In this document: positions 11,963 to 23,446 of the stretch, one piece after another
How positions within the stretch are numbered: the first letter of the stretch is position 1
Layout of the letters: every line of letters begins with the position of its first letter
Source: Fasciolopsis buskii
Lineage: Eukaryota > Platyhelminthes > Trematoda > Plagiorchiida > Fasciolidae
DNA: 64,000 nt
Assembly: GCA_008360955.1 (NCBI GenBank)
Contig: LUCM01004444.1
Coordinates: 18,344 to 82,343 of the forward strand
Reading direction: 5' to 3'
Translations under genes and position numbers: made by a program
The notes under the pieces: generated by a model
Seen by the model: only the letters and a program-made list of their open reading frames with translations
The model's database searches: none
Told to the model about the DNA's origin: nothing

Positions 11963-13408
11963 AATGGATATACAACATCAATCGGCCAACATAGGCGAGC
12001 CCGTGGAAAATAGCTCCATGGCGAGCCAAGTCGTTTTGAATGCAGGTGTTGGTCATATCTCCTTCCTTGTTTCATTTCTGTTAGGCCAGTCTGGGAATAG
12101 GTCGGCTTCCTATAAGGCTGGGGGTAAATTTTCCTAGTTAGTTTAAAAGAAAGGCAGCTGAAAGGAAAATTGGAACTGGATGCAAAACAAAAACGTCTTG
12201 AGGCGAACAGCGAAAGTGAAATGGCGTAATTGAATGTAGCACTCAGAGAAGGGGAAGAACACACTCTGGTTTTGGATGCTCGCAAAGACGAGGTGGTCGT
12301 TAGGAACACTAGTCTCGGAACTTGGGGGATTGCCTTATACACGCCGAACCGGCATTTGAAACTCCGGCTCATTCGACGGCAAAAGCGCAATTAACTGTCG
12401 GATGGACCTACGCAAAATCGAACTGGAATTTAGCACTATTAATACGCTTCCATACTAGAGATTCTTTAAGCGGTTTGAATAATAATAGAGAGCAGAGTTA
12501 AAAACGACGGACCTTGCATTTATTAGGTTATTGCAAGGGGCAAGACAGAAATGTCACAGAAGTGTGCATCGTGCTGCCTCTGGAAGTTTCGTATAAAACG
12601 GCCAGAGATGTACTGAGTGAGCTGTATGAACGAGAACACATGGTTGCTGGATCGTTAATTGATGGTTAATTGAAGGGGCTGAAGTCAGACCCGAAGACTC
12701 TGACACTTTGACCAAGCTGTCATTAAAAATGCTCAGCTGCAAAGTTGCTCTCACAAAAATGAATTGCCTAGTGGATTTGAATTCATTGCAAACCATGGAA
12801 CAGGTCCTCACAGCGTTGCCCAACCCGACCCCGGATTTGTGTTTAGGTCGGCCGATGATATATTCAGGTGCGGAGAAGGCCGTTAATTTAGTGATCAGCA
12901 GGCACCGGTTTCCCGAAAAACGCGGATCTCCCGGAGCAGGTTTTGTAGGTTAGCGTCAGACAACCGGCCCCCTCTGGGCGTGCGAACATCCAGTTGGAAC
13001 CAGAGCTCACGGAATAATCCCTCAGATGCCTTATTCTTTAATATGGCAGAGAGGTTTGTTCAAATGACCTCCGCGGAAGTATGCCTGTTCTGCAACAAAT
13101 TGCGCATAATGGATAAATGTCTTTGTTTTCTGTTCACTGGCATACCCGGAAGACGAAAGTTGTTTGAGGAGGTGGAGGTGGGGCCTTCCTGTTTGAGGTG
13201 GCAACGCTTGTCGACGCAATGCCCCAGGTCTGAACAATGTTCCAGCCCTGGTTTTCAAAGGAAGCACCGTCCACCATTGCAAGATGTGGGTAAACAATTT
13301 GACGGCCGTAATAAGCCCGATACGGATGGAGAGAAAAGTTGCGGCCATGGAATACACCTGCCGCAAATCCAGTCGATCAGCCAACCAAGGATTGCGCTAC
13401 CACCATAA
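11963..13408 (+). pseudogene. BEL/Pao gag relic
   Basis: The first ATG after the 5' LTR is at 11963. A lysine- and glutamate-rich stretch near 12180-12320 reads like the coiled-coil part of BEL gag. The block KMLSCKVALTKMNCLVDLNSL (12727-12790) matches the typical matrix/capsid-like region. The cysteine-rich part follows: CLFCNKL (near 13081-13102), then CLRWQ--STQCPRSEQC (near 13190-13245) and QRKHRPPLQD. This is the paired zinc-knuckle arrangement of BEL gag, with some cysteines and histidines already changed. Several frame changes and stops lie between the blocks. Confidence 0.7.
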
Positions 13409-13433
13409 GATTCAAATGCCCTATTAGTCCTAT

Positions 13434-13560
13434 AATTCCGCTGGTGAAAATTGAAAAACCGAAGGATTGCTTAGAAAACTACGCCTTACTGGATACAAGT
13501 TCAGATGTGACCGTCGTTCAGAGAGACCTGTTAGAGTTGGTGAGCCTCAGGGACTCCTAG
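13434..13560 (+). pseudogene. BEL/Pao aspartic protease relic
   Basis: The frame reads YALLDTSSDVTVVQRDLLELV. This is the active-site loop of a retroviral-type aspartic protease, which cleaves Gag-Pol in a homodimer. The family motif D-T/S-G-S/A is changed to DTSS; the glycine is lost. The frame stops at 13558-13560. A continuing fragment (13649-13700, near RIESLPIHSAY) may be the protease flap region. Confidence 0.6.
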
Positions 13561-14254
13561 CTTTGCTGTTAAATTCGGTCATTATCGGTGCGGAAACGAA
13601 GGATTCCGGAATTACAGATTCGGCGTTAACCTCTTTGTCAGGGAAGAGATGCTGCAGGTCGAAAGACCGTTTCGCATAGAAAGCCTCCCGATACACTCAG
13701 CGTATGCTGACGTCCTTTGGTGGCCTCATCTACAATGCAACCCAAGGCATCAACTACCGGACGTGAGGGTGTCCTTTAAGATGCGGAGGCCCCTGAGGCA
13801 GACTGGGCCTTCGGTGGACGAGAACAGCCGCATGCCGTTCGAACGCCATTAAGCTAGATTGCGCTTGAACCCGTCGATAAAGGTGCATATAGGGCCGGAA
13901 ACATTAACCACGTTGGATCAGGAGTGGATCCATTGACAAGGCAGCCTCATTCACCTTAAAATAATGAATTTAGCAATGATAATTGCTTAAGGGCTACTCC
14001 TTCCGTTGAAGCCGAATAGGCTAGGAAAATGACCATGGATACCATGACGCTCAGTGAGGGTCAGTGAGAAGTGGGCTGTCCATGGCGACAGATTTTTGGA
14101 TAACCGCATGATCGAAAGGGGCGAACAAAATGATCTAAAAAGATTCTTACGGGACCAAGAATTTTTGTTAGATATCCGAATACAGCAACGGGTTTCTTAG
14201 TAAGAGTCCACCGGGATAGTCCCTAATGAAAACCAAAGAAAAGGTTGCGGACCA

Positions 14255-14917
14255 GGAAGGTACAAAACGCATCTAGCCATCAGGAACCCTAAAAATCCAA
14301 ACATTTTGTATGTCGTTTTCGACTGTGCCGCAAGGTCTAAGGGTCACTGTCTGAATGATTACTTGCTGCCAGTACCGGACACGTTGGCAAGCCTGGAGGG
14401 GATGCTTCCCGGATTCCGAAAGGACCCCGTTGCACTGGTAGTGGGCATCAAGGAAATGTTTGTGCAAGTGCCATTGCCATCGAGACAAAGAGGAGCTTTG
14501 AAGTTCCTGCGGTGGGAGAGTGATCAGTCGGATGACAACACGCCTGGATATCAAATGACATCGCATCCGTCTTGCGCGACCCCACCTCCAATTTATGCTA
14601 ACTTTGCTCCACGCCAAGCCGCAATTCACAGAGGACATTGGTACGGAGAATATGTCCCTGAAACAATGCGACACAATTTTTGCGCTGACGGCTACCTTGT
14701 GTATCTGTCAATCGTTCATGACACTAAGATGATCGTCGGCAAAGTCAACGCCTTGCTAGAAAATGCAGAATTTTCATTGCGTGATTGGGTATCCAGTCGT
14801 AAGAAAGTACTTGAAGTTCTGTCAAAATGCAAACTAGCCCACTGTACTTTAGAAATCGACAGTTTCAAATCAGTTACCGGAAGAAATTTGTTTCCAATGG
14901 GAGGCCAACGAGTGTAA
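14255..14917 (+). pseudogene. BEL/Pao reverse transcriptase, active site lost
   Basis: An open frame of about 200 codons carries the RT fingers and palm in order. VVFDCAARSKGHCLNDYLL (14310-14365) is followed by motif A as VVGIKEMFVQV (near 14437-14470), the NFAPR block (near 14600), motif C as FCADGYLVYL (near 14680-14710), and a WVSSRKKVLEVL block (near 14787-14822). BEL RTs have D in motif A and a Y/F-V-D-D box in motif C. Here motif A has G for the aspartate, and the box reads CADG. The polymerase would be inactive even though this frame is long. Confidence 0.8.
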
Positions 14918-15263
14918 ATCCCAGTTTATCTTCAACACCTAGGTAGGGCCACGAACGCATCGGATGTTTTTCTCTAAGGTCTCGTCAATTTTCAACCCAC
15001 TGGAGTTGTTTCTACCACTCATTGTGCCTGGTAACATGATGCTGCAGCAGTTATGGAGCGAAAAGCTGGAGTGAGGGAGCCTATGGGAAAGTTACAACAA
15101 AGACTGCGGTGAACGGTTGCCAAGCTTGAGAACGCCCGAGAATCTAAAGACTCCTCGATACGCGCGTAAATTCGACGGTGCAGACGAAGGAACTCAACCT
15201 TATATAGTCTGTGATGCCTGCGAGGTTGGTTAAGCAGAGGTCGCTTACGTTGCAGTCCCCCCA

Positions 15264-15860
15264 TTGATTCTCTCATATTGTAAGCTGCACTTTTCCAAGT
15301 CGAGAGTGGCGATTCTGAAGACGGTGACCATTCATGGACTGGAGTTGGCCGCGGCAAGCCTGATAGGAAGCTTTTACCCCACACCTGACGAAGAGGAGCG
15401 AATTGTATTCAACGAAACTTACTTTTGGACCGACTCCTCCATTGTTGTGAACTACATCAGCCGCACAAGAGCCCGATTCAGCACCTGATTAGCGAATAGG
15501 CTGACAGAAATTGGCAAGTGATCCAAGCCTTGTGAAAGGCGGCACGTGAAGACAGAAGTAAACACTGCAGACTTGGTGTTGAGAAGTAACACTTCACACG
15601 AATATTTTGCATGTCGCTTCGTTGGGCAGAAATTCCTAATCACGGGTGAGGCACAATGGCCAGCGTTTCCGGAAATAGAGCTGCCACCAAATATTGAAGT
15701 GAAAACGCCGGAGGAAATTCGAATGACATTAGAGGATAACCCAGTGAAATCGTTCCTTGCCAGATACTTGGATTGGTTTCAACTGCTGAGGTCCGTAGCC
15801 TGGTCCGTTTCAATGCTTACCTTCAGCCTAGGACAGGTAAATGCCCAGGCCAGACGCTAA
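15264..15860 (+). pseudogene. BEL/Pao RNase H relic and connector
   Basis: KTVTIHGLELAAASLIG (near 15318-15365) and YFWTDSSIVVNYISRT (near 15420-15468) are the hallmark RNase H blocks of BEL/Pao; the TDS aspartate is intact. A stop at 15486-15488 and a frame shift follow. The next frame (15546-15860) holds the connector to the integrase, including VNTADLVLRS and EYFACRFVGQKFL. RNase H degrades the RNA strand of the replication hybrid. Confidence 0.7.
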
Positions 15861-15946
15861 ACTTGGGGCTCCCGAAGTTGATAGATATATCATGAACAGT
15901 AGAAAGCGTCATCGGCGTATTAAAAAGGCAATTTTACGGGAAGGAA

Positions 15947-16264
15947 TTGAAACCACTCCAAAAGGCGAATGGCAGACAAGGCGTTAACAGTCACCCCATA
16001 CCGCCGCAAATGGCCAAGGTTAACCCACTTCCGCTTAATGGGTTAATTTACGTTGGTGGTCGACTAAAATATTCCAATCGCTGTGAAAGTGTGAAAGGTC
16101 AGGTTACCCTTCCCGGATCTCGTCCTGTCACGAGCGCCTTAATCCGGTGGTATTATACTCAGGAAGTAAATGCAGAAACATCTCAGGTGCTGGCAACAAA
16201 CCGCAGCAAAGCGCGTGATTGGAAACTGCTGGAGATGCCGGAACTACTTGGCGGCCGTGCGTAG
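15947..16264 (+). pseudogene. BEL/Pao integrase zinc-binding domain relic
   Basis: LPLNGLIYVGGRLKYS (16029-16075) and LPGSRPVTSALIRWYY (16108-16155) match the H2C2 domain entry of BEL/Pao integrases. The histidine expected after the WYY block is not in the frame, and the cysteine pair further on is missing, so the finger is damaged. Downstream the frame reads to a stop at 16262-16264. Confidence 0.65.
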
Positions 16265-16324
16265 CTAATTACGGCCCCGCTGCCAGCAATCAGGACCCAG
16301 CAAGGTTGGTTTGCCTTCCGGCTC

Positions 16325-16930
16325 ATTGCAATCGACTACTTTGTTCAACGCCTGGTGAAGCATGGCCGTAGGGCAGAAAAGCGATATGGATGCCTCTTCA
16401 AGTTTCTTCAGTTGCTTGCTGTTCACCGGAAAGTATCTTACTTTTAGTAATGATTCTTTTATTATGACACTATTGAAGTTCATGCCGGCAAAAGGAACAC
16501 CACTCGAAATGTTCAGTGACAACGGGAAGAACTTCATCGGGGCTCAACAGCAACAACTGGAAAGCCTAGTGGAGAACAAGTCTACCGGCGGGATTCCCAA
16601 TAGCCTTAAGCAGAAGGGAGTGCAGTGGTATTTCAACCCCCTTCACCCCAGTCATCCATGAGGAATATAACGGGTCATAGTGAGTTCGTTAGGACGTATA
16701 CTGCTCTCAATCTGTGGCGAAAAGACAATGGTTGACGAAGTGTTGTTTACCTTTCCTACGGAATGTGAAAAGATAGTGGATGGACAAACATCAGCACGTG
16801 TCACCTCCGACTGTCGTGATTTACCGGTACTCACCCCCGACGATTTGTTCATCATGAGAGACAGTTTCGTGAAATACCGGCGACCACAATGCGGGAGAGA
16901 CTTATTTGCTAGTTGAAAAAAGCTAACCAT
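16325..16930 (+). pseudogene. BEL/Pao integrase catalytic core, broken
   Basis: IDYFVQRLVKHGRRAEKRYG (16329-16388) contains the first aspartate of the D-D-E triad. FSDNGKNFIGAQ (16512-16545) contains the second. The frame then reaches GVQWYFNPLHPSHP and stops at 16659-16661, exactly where the conserved glutamate should follow. Another frame (16680-16916) holds the later block with RILLSICGEKTMVDEVLFTFPTE and LTPDDLFIM. The core is split over three frames. Confidence 0.75.
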
Positions 16931-17431
16931 CTAGCGTCCGTGTTTTGAAAGCTATAAACCAGGGAGTATCTTACAAATTTACAGAAAGGACAAAAGTGGA
17001 TAAATCCAAAACGCATCTTCAGATGTAGTACGTTTTTTCTTGGACGTTTTACTGCTAGTTAGGTGTCCAATCAGAGTCATCGACGACGCGGGAAAAGCGG
17101 AAGGCGGCTTAGTAAAAAAGGCGACCGTACATGCCTTCGAAGGGTTCGTTTGACGAGATACCAGAGTCTCGTCACACAGAGGAGGCTCCAGGATACTTCT
17201 GGAATTAGTTCAACAGTCAACATCCCTCGGGCGGGAGGTGGGCCTTCGGGGCTGCCGAGCTAAGGGGGACCACTGAAGGAGAGCCATATGACACAATAAT
17301 ACCGTTGCGCAACCGTACCAATGGTAGGAGCAGCAAAATCGAAAGGGAACCGGTGGACACCGACCAAGTTTACCGGCGCAAAACGAAAATCATAGTGCGA
17401 ATTTGGGGGCTGCTGCAAAGGGTTCCGAAGG

Positions 17432-17766
17432 GAAATCCAAAGCAACCATTAACATACCCATTTTCTACCATCCACTTACTGCTAACTGTCTTCTACGGGA
17501 CAAATCTTGTTTTTGTTTCATTGCATCAAATAAACTGTTGTGCCGACGACCTGGACTCTCGCCATTTCCACGAGCGTGGGTTCGCCGTTGTTTGACTATG
17601 TTTGGCGCTCTTTGTTGTGCGTGTGATTTGTTGTCAGAAAGCGGAATAACAGAGCCCGGAAGGAACACTATTGAGTTTCGACTGTTGTTCGCAACTAATT
17701 TGTTCTAAACAGTAGCGTAGTAGTTTGGTTCCGCCTCTGTTTCGATTTGCGTCAATTTGGTCGCTA
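17432..17766 (+). repeat. BEL/Pao 3' LTR
   Basis: Identical to the 5' LTR over all 335 bases. The base before it is the last of a short purine-rich run (GGTTCCGAAGGG), which may be a weak polypurine tract for plus-strand priming. Confidence 0.9.
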
Positions 17767-19275
17767 TGGGCTTTTCTATCGTTGTATCCGGGAGCTTCCA
17801 CCGACTCAGTATTAAATATAAAAGCCAAAACCGTGGCTAGCAAACGGCAGCTGCTGTGGTTTTTACACTTTGATAACTTCAGCTGTGAGCAGAATAATGC
17901 ACAACTTTTACTGAAGTTGAGCCGCTCCATCACAGACGGTTGTCGACACTCCCTTGACAACGCAGCTGAGGGCTGCCAAAATCATGCTTTTTGAATTTTC
18001 CAGTAATCTGAATCAGGTGTAATCTTATCAGAAAGCATCAAATTTATCAGTTTGGTCTTAGGAGGCGGAAGTTCGGGCCTTGCACTTGATCAGCAGGCAA
18101 ATTATTATTCTTATTTACCAAACAAGTCATCTTCAGTTAAAGAGTGGGTTGCATTTGACTTTATTGTTGGACATGGTTTGAAGTCTGGGTTGCACGTGAG
18201 TAGGTCACGTTACACATACACCGAGTGCGTTTGTTTTAGTGAACCGGCTGTTGGATGAGGTGGGCTATTTCTTTGGGCATATACGGTATGCTTTTAGGTA
18301 GAAGCGTAACCACGCAAATTACTGTCCGAATTTCATCCTGTTATATGCTTAAATGCGCCATTTTGCATGTCCCCCTCGCGTTAGTGTCACTGTGCCTTAG
18401 CAACTAGTATATACAAGGTCACAGGCCCCCTTGGCTCTTCTGACTGTCATCCATGGAAGCAGTAGAGATACCACCGACATTCGGTCACATTCAGGATGAA
18501 CAACCGCAGACAGCTGTGCTTGGTGTTCGTCTCATATAATCAGATCTACTGAAAGCATTGCTGTTGCTGGGTATGCAGTCTTCCGCCTTGATCGTCGACA
18601 AACACAATGACATCGACCGGTGGACGGAAAAAAGCGGCGAATGAGACCTGGACAATGATAGATTGAATAACAGTCATTAATTATTCAATGCGTAACCCTC
18701 CCTCGATAGACGGAGTGAAGGAGTCACTAGGTGAGCTGAACGAAACGCGCGTCGGCGAAAATTATCACCAGTTAAATTCTTCCCTAACTGTATTATGGTT
18801 ACTATTGTTGTGCCCAAATCAGTGACTTACGCGAGCGGATTTCTGTTCTCTACGTTTAGCCTACATTTATTTTATTCTGCATCGGCGATTTTCTGACTTT
18901 TCCAGGGCTACCGCTCGAAGGTAAACATCGGCGAATGTTCCTCTCCCGAATTCCAAAAATGTTCATAGATGCTGACGGTGAGTTACTGCGATGCATCAAC
19001 CTTGGCGTCCATCAGCGGTGGGAGGCAGCTTGGAAACATATTTCTTTTGGGGATGGGGCAGTTGATAGCCCGTAGGATCCCTGGAAATATCATCCACTTT
19101 GGAACCCCAAGATTGTACCCCTATCCATACCAATCCTGGAGTGGAATCCGTTTCTTCCACGTCAGGCAGCCAACAATAGCGACACAAGTATGGTTAGAAA
19201 CGACTGCCTGGGTGCTACCCTGAGAGCGGATATGCAAAGTAACACATTATTATCAAGCTTTCTGAGTACTGCAGG
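17767..19275. other. Unassigned sequence, no supported gene
   Basis: A plus-strand frame at 17725-17994 starts inside the BEL LTR and is not a gene. A short frame from ATG at 18452 to a stop near 18540 and another at 18052-18258 have no recognised domain. The stretch may hold older repeat debris. Confidence 0.3.
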
Positions 19276-19527
19276 GTCGATTTTCCCAACTCGAATCTCA
19301 TATCACGTTTGCTTGTTCTTAACCTTTGTGACCACTTATGCGCCACTTTTACTCGGCTCCGTACGAATGCAATGCTGGCAACACTGGCAATTGACAGGTA
19401 CAAGGAAAGACAGTCGGAGGCGGTTGCAGGTGTATTATGAACGATGCGTGCGAGCGAAGCATGTGTGAGTAATAGGCACATGGCGACCGCGCTTGGCTAA
19501 ACTAGCTATCTGGAGGAACAAATCCAT
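19276..19527 (-). repeat. Element A 3' LTR
   Basis: Aligns along its length with 26562-26819, with long shared runs such as GGTACAAGGAAAGACAGTCG (about 19397-19416) and GAACGATGCGTGCGAGCGAAGCA. A gap of about 13 bases relative to the 5' LTR lies near 19498-19500. The shared sequence ends at AATCCAT (19521-19527). Confidence 0.75.
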
Positions 19528-20227
19528 AGTCCGTTACAGGGGCCTCCTCCTAGAAGATCGTCGGAGAATGATTGTGGTTGGAACCATACGGAACGAGCCG
19601 GAAACTTGCGGATGTCTTGGGGCTTTGGCAACGACGGTCAGTAGGAAAATTTGCCGTTCTTTTGGTGATCCCATGGGTGCGAGTTGTTGGGAGCTGACCG
19701 TGCACCGGAAACCAGACTTGAAAAACACCATAAGGGTGTAAACCCAGGAAGTGTGAATCACCGGCCTAACTGCGCCCGCACACCGTTGCAGCCGAGCTGC
19801 CCGCCCGATGTGCGCCAGTCAGAATGGTGGATCTAACCGCGTCCCACCCTCACGGATTTCGCCCTCGTCCAGAATCCTCGCCAGGCGGGATTGAAGATGA
19901 GTGTTTGACCTCGGGCTCTCTCCGTCCTCTGGTGCGTGCATGATGGGAATCATGGGACCGATGGTCGTAATTCCGAAGTCCGTGGAATCTCCTCGGGTCT
20001 TGGTTTCTTCTGCGAGGGGGTAAGACAAAAACTGACGGGAGAGGGTGCTCGTGAGCACCGGTGGATTTACGACTTAGTGGTGGACACCTAAAAACTGTCA
20101 GTACTGCCCTTGACGGCATGTCCATCGGCGCATAAATTATCCCGATAAACTTATCATCCTATTAAGTACAGATATACACTTACGACGGATAAGTATTCAA
20201 CCACCTGATGTAAAAATGGTAATAAAA

Positions 20228-20787
20228 TCAGAGAAACGCACGGGTTGCCTCACCCTGCGGCCCGTACGGAAATCTTTCCACCATACCGTTAGCTTGCGGG
20301 TGGTGGGCGGTTGTTCTGATATGCTTGCACCCAAGTGTTTTGATCATATTCAGAAACGCCCCGTCGAAATGTGAGCCACGGTCGGTGGCCACTAGAGCGG
20401 GGCAGCCAAATATGCTTGCCCAGCCAGACGAGAATGCCTTCGCGGCCTCTTCTGACTTGGGGCATGGAATTGGTATGGTCTGTGGCCATCGAGTAAAGCG
20501 GTCTACGCAGGTAAGCATGTAGGCGTAGCTGTGAAACGGAGGGAGAGGGCGTACGAGATCAACGTGTATTTGGTGGAAGCGTGTTTCTGGTTCGAGGAAA
20601 GTAGCCAAGAGATCTTTGATATTCCGGTGGACTTACGTTCTCTGATATTGGGGCGGGCGCGGGACCACTGGCACACGTCACGTCTAACGTTGAACCATAC
20701 AAAACGGTTTGACACTAGCCTCAACGAAGCAGCGGCACTTGGGCGGGAGAAGTCGTGTAACGCCAGAAATGTGGTATAACGGTGAGC
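20228..20787 (-). pseudogene. Element A integrase: zinc finger and D-D-E core
   Basis: On the minus strand, about 20760-20640 reads a finger region with LRLVSNRFVWFNVRRDVCQW; the last cysteine pair is degraded. The frame at 20608-20228 then holds the catalytic core: IHVDLVRPLPP with the first aspartate, VATDRGSHFDG with the second, and HHPQANGMVERF with the glutamate. All three D-D-E residues are present in one 126-codon frame. The core ends in a different frame with stops towards 19760. Integrase joins the cDNA to the host chromosome. Confidence 0.8.
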
Positions 20788-21162
20788 TGCTGGAAGCACC
20801 TTGTTACAGCGAGACTAAATCCTGACGTTCTGTGACGGCTTGCGTGCCTCCATGATCCAACGAGCTATACAGGATGGCTTATCTCAAGCCGAAGATCCAG
20901 TCATGCCTGGAAGGTCAAGGGGTAGAGAGAGGCCGGGCGAAGTAGTCTCCTGGTCCTCCAAGTTGGGGGTTGATCTGAGTTGGCAGCTCAGTCGTAAAAA
21001 CGAGTGGAAGATCAATTGATCCAAGTAGATGGGCGCCCACTCAGCTATTCCCCGCTGCCCTGCGGTCAGGTCCTTGTCAGAACAAAAGGCTTTGGTTGAG
21101 AACCCCGATCGTTCTTCTGCTTAGCGGCTAGACTCCCTAGCAGTACCCGTCCATTATTCCCC

Positions 21163-22506
21163 ATGAGTTACACGCCTACAAATAATTCCATACTGCATCG
21201 GTTCTCGCGCAGGATAATCAGGACCGCGCTGCCCATTGCATTGAGCGCAGGTGGGATGGGTAGTGATAAGTATGCTACTACTCAGAGTTCCTTCTCTTTT
21301 ATTCAACCTGTCTCTTCTGTCTCCAACCCAATCTGTTTGCCCCTTCTGTCTACCCATGGTATCTTCATTGATAACACGCCCGATACTCGTAACGGTTTAT
21401 TGTCAAGTAGTGTAGTAGGTGGTTTTCGGTCTGTTAGCTCACATTTTCTCAAGCCTCGTCAGCCTCTGAATCTCAGTTCCTTCAATGTGCGCAACTTAAT
21501 GCAGGCTAACCAGCAGGCATGTTTGGCTCTGACAGTGGACTCACTTTCGATTGATGTCTGCTGTGTGAGTGAAACACGAATTCAGGATTCGAGTAGAGTA
21601 ATTCAACTAACTGCGCCAAACGTCTCGTCAAGATATTTTCTTCGTACTTCAGGAGACGAAGCAGCTCAAGTTGTGGGTCAACGTGGTATAAGAATAGTCT
21701 TGAGTGAGAAGGCTGAAGCAGCCCTTTTAGATTGGATTCCAGTCAACAGTTGCTTGTGTACCATGAGACTGCAGGGATCAGTTGGCGTCCGAAAGGATAG
21801 TAGTGTTAAGCGTAGTTTATTTGTTATCTCGGCACACGGTCCAACAGACTGCAGCACTGATATGGAGAAAGACGAGTTTTACGATGACCTTGTCACTCTT
21901 GTTCGGGAGAGCAAACGCTCTGACATTGTAGTGGTACCAGGTGATTTTAATGCACAGGTTGGAAAACTTAGTGCATCGGAGACCTTTTTAGGCGGGCGAT
22001 GCGCCTTGCCTGCACAGCGAACTGACAACGGGGAAAGACTTCTCCAATTCTGTGCAGATAATCATTTATTCCTATCTAGTACGAATTTCCGACACAGTTC
22101 GCGTTGCACTGCGACATGGCGCTCTAACTCGACAGGTACTTTGAGTCATATTAACCACATCGCAGTTAGCTACCGTTGGCGCGGTTCTGTCCAGAACTGT
22201 AGATCATACTGGACCACGTACGTCGAATCGGACCATGCGTTAGTTTTAATGCGAATTTCACTACAGCTCAATGGCCATCGATGCAGGGCACAAATCCGAT
22301 TGGCTGCGGAACGTTTGTCTGATTCGGCTGTTCGCAACAGCTACAAACAGAAACTGTTCGAGGAACTAAGAACTGCGACCAGTAGCAATGTAGACGATCA
22401 GCGGGATCAAATTAAGCAGGCGATGCATTTGACTGTAAATTTCGCCTGTTGTGATAGATCCAGCGTTCCTCAAATCACTGGACTTTGCAGTTGTCGGTAC
22501 GTCTGA
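21163..22506 (+). pseudogene. LINE ORF2 N-terminus: AP-type endonuclease
   Basis: This 447-codon frame starts with ATG at 21163. The endonuclease begins near residue 104 with LNLSSFNVRNL (metal-binding asparagine). It continues through CCVSETRI (catalytic glutamate, near residue 139), VVVPGDFNAQVG (aspartate and asparagine, near residues 261-265) and INHIAVSYRWRGS, to VESDHALVLMRI (terminal aspartate-histidine pair, near residues 359-370). These are the conserved positions of the exonuclease-endonuclease-phosphatase fold that nicks target DNA. The expected aspartate in the I-D-H-I block is asparagine (INHI), which may weaken activity. The frame ends early: ORF2 continues from about 22485 in another frame, so a frameshift breaks it. 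Confidence 0.75.
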
Positions 22507-23446
22507 TGGAGCGAAAACGCGAGCTGTCGAACTGGAAGGAAGTGGATAAGATGCGTCCGCTGTTGCAGCGTCAGTTGACGAGAAGCCTTAAAAATGACCG
22601 CGAGAACTGGTGGGTAAAGATAGCCGAAGAAATGGAGGGAGCGGCCGCTTCAGGTAACAGTCAAGGGCTGTTTAAGCTTATACGCGACAGCAGTGGGCGG
22701 CGAACTCCTGTTAGTGAAGTCGTGTGCGATAGGAATGGAGAGCTCGTCCATGGTAGACAGCAAACGCTCGACCGTTGGGCAGAGCATTTCAAGGATCAGT
22801 TTAGCTGGTCACACGCTAACCTATTTAGGTCGACGTCTGGAGCTGCAAATTCTTGGGAGGTGTCACTTTATCTCCCAACGGAAGTGGAAGTGCAGTCGAA
22901 TATTCGACTTCTAAAGAGGGGAAAAGCAGTCGGTCCCGAAGGCCTTCCCCAATTCTCTTCAAGCTGGGTGGGGAAGCGCTGGTGAAATCACTTACCTCTG
23001 CTTCGTGATATTTGGAACGAGGAGCGTATTCCGTTAGCGTGGGATGAGTCACTGATTATACCCATCTTCAAGAAGGGTACACGGAGTGACTGCAGCAATC
23101 ATCATGGGATTAGTCTGATTCCGATAGTTGCTAAGGTGTTAGCTTTGATAATGATGCCTCGTTTGACCGCGATTCTTTTGCACAACTGCGAGCCGTGGAG
23201 TGTGCGTGTGGGCGATGTTCGTCGGTTGGAGGTTTTCGACAACGGATGTTTACGTATTATGGCTAGGATTGAATGGAGTGACCGGGTGAGTAATATTGAG
23301 GTTAGGAATCTGGTATTGGGTGCCACTTCTGAAAATAGCTCGTTTCGGCGTATGAAACTTAGTAGACTACGATGGTCCGGTCACGTGTTGAGTATGACGA
23401 ACACTCGTCTACCATATCGTGTCGTATTTTGTGTTCCTCCTTAGGA
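22485..23446 (+). pseudogene. LINE ORF2 remainder with the RT palm deleted
   Basis: Frame 22485-22985 holds the linker and first RT region (ERKRELSNWKEVDKM, then LLKRGKAVGPEGLP). After a frame change, 22990-23175 reads WDESLIIPIFKKGTRSDC and HHGISLIPIVAKVLAL, the start of the RT palm. Immediately after MMPRLTAIL the sequence jumps to LHNCEPWSVRVGDVRRLE, a block from the end of the connection domain. The palm motifs with the catalytic aspartates, including the YADD box, are absent. The last frame (to 23444) stops just before the C-terminal segment that continues at 23445-23660. Confidence 0.75.

Larger units (their letters stand above)
11566..17766 (+). mobile_element. BEL/Pao LTR retrotransposon, complete but decayed
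   Basis: Two identical 335-bp direct repeats (11566-11900 and 17432-17766) bracket about 5.5 kb. The interior holds gag, protease, RT, RNase H and integrase relics in the usual BEL/Pao order. The gag zinc-knuckle region, the H2C2 integrase finger and the integrase core starting IDYFVQRLVKHGRR are all BEL/Pao-like rather than Ty3/gypsy-like. Every domain is broken by stops or frameshifts. No 5-bp duplication flanks the element: GATGA precedes it and TGGGC follows. BEL/Pao elements are known in flukes, for example Sinbad in schistosomes. Confidence 0.9.

Noticed and set aside
11839..12390. Minus-strand 183-codon frame
   Set aside because: It is antisense to the BEL LTR and gag relic and has no domain; long only by chance.
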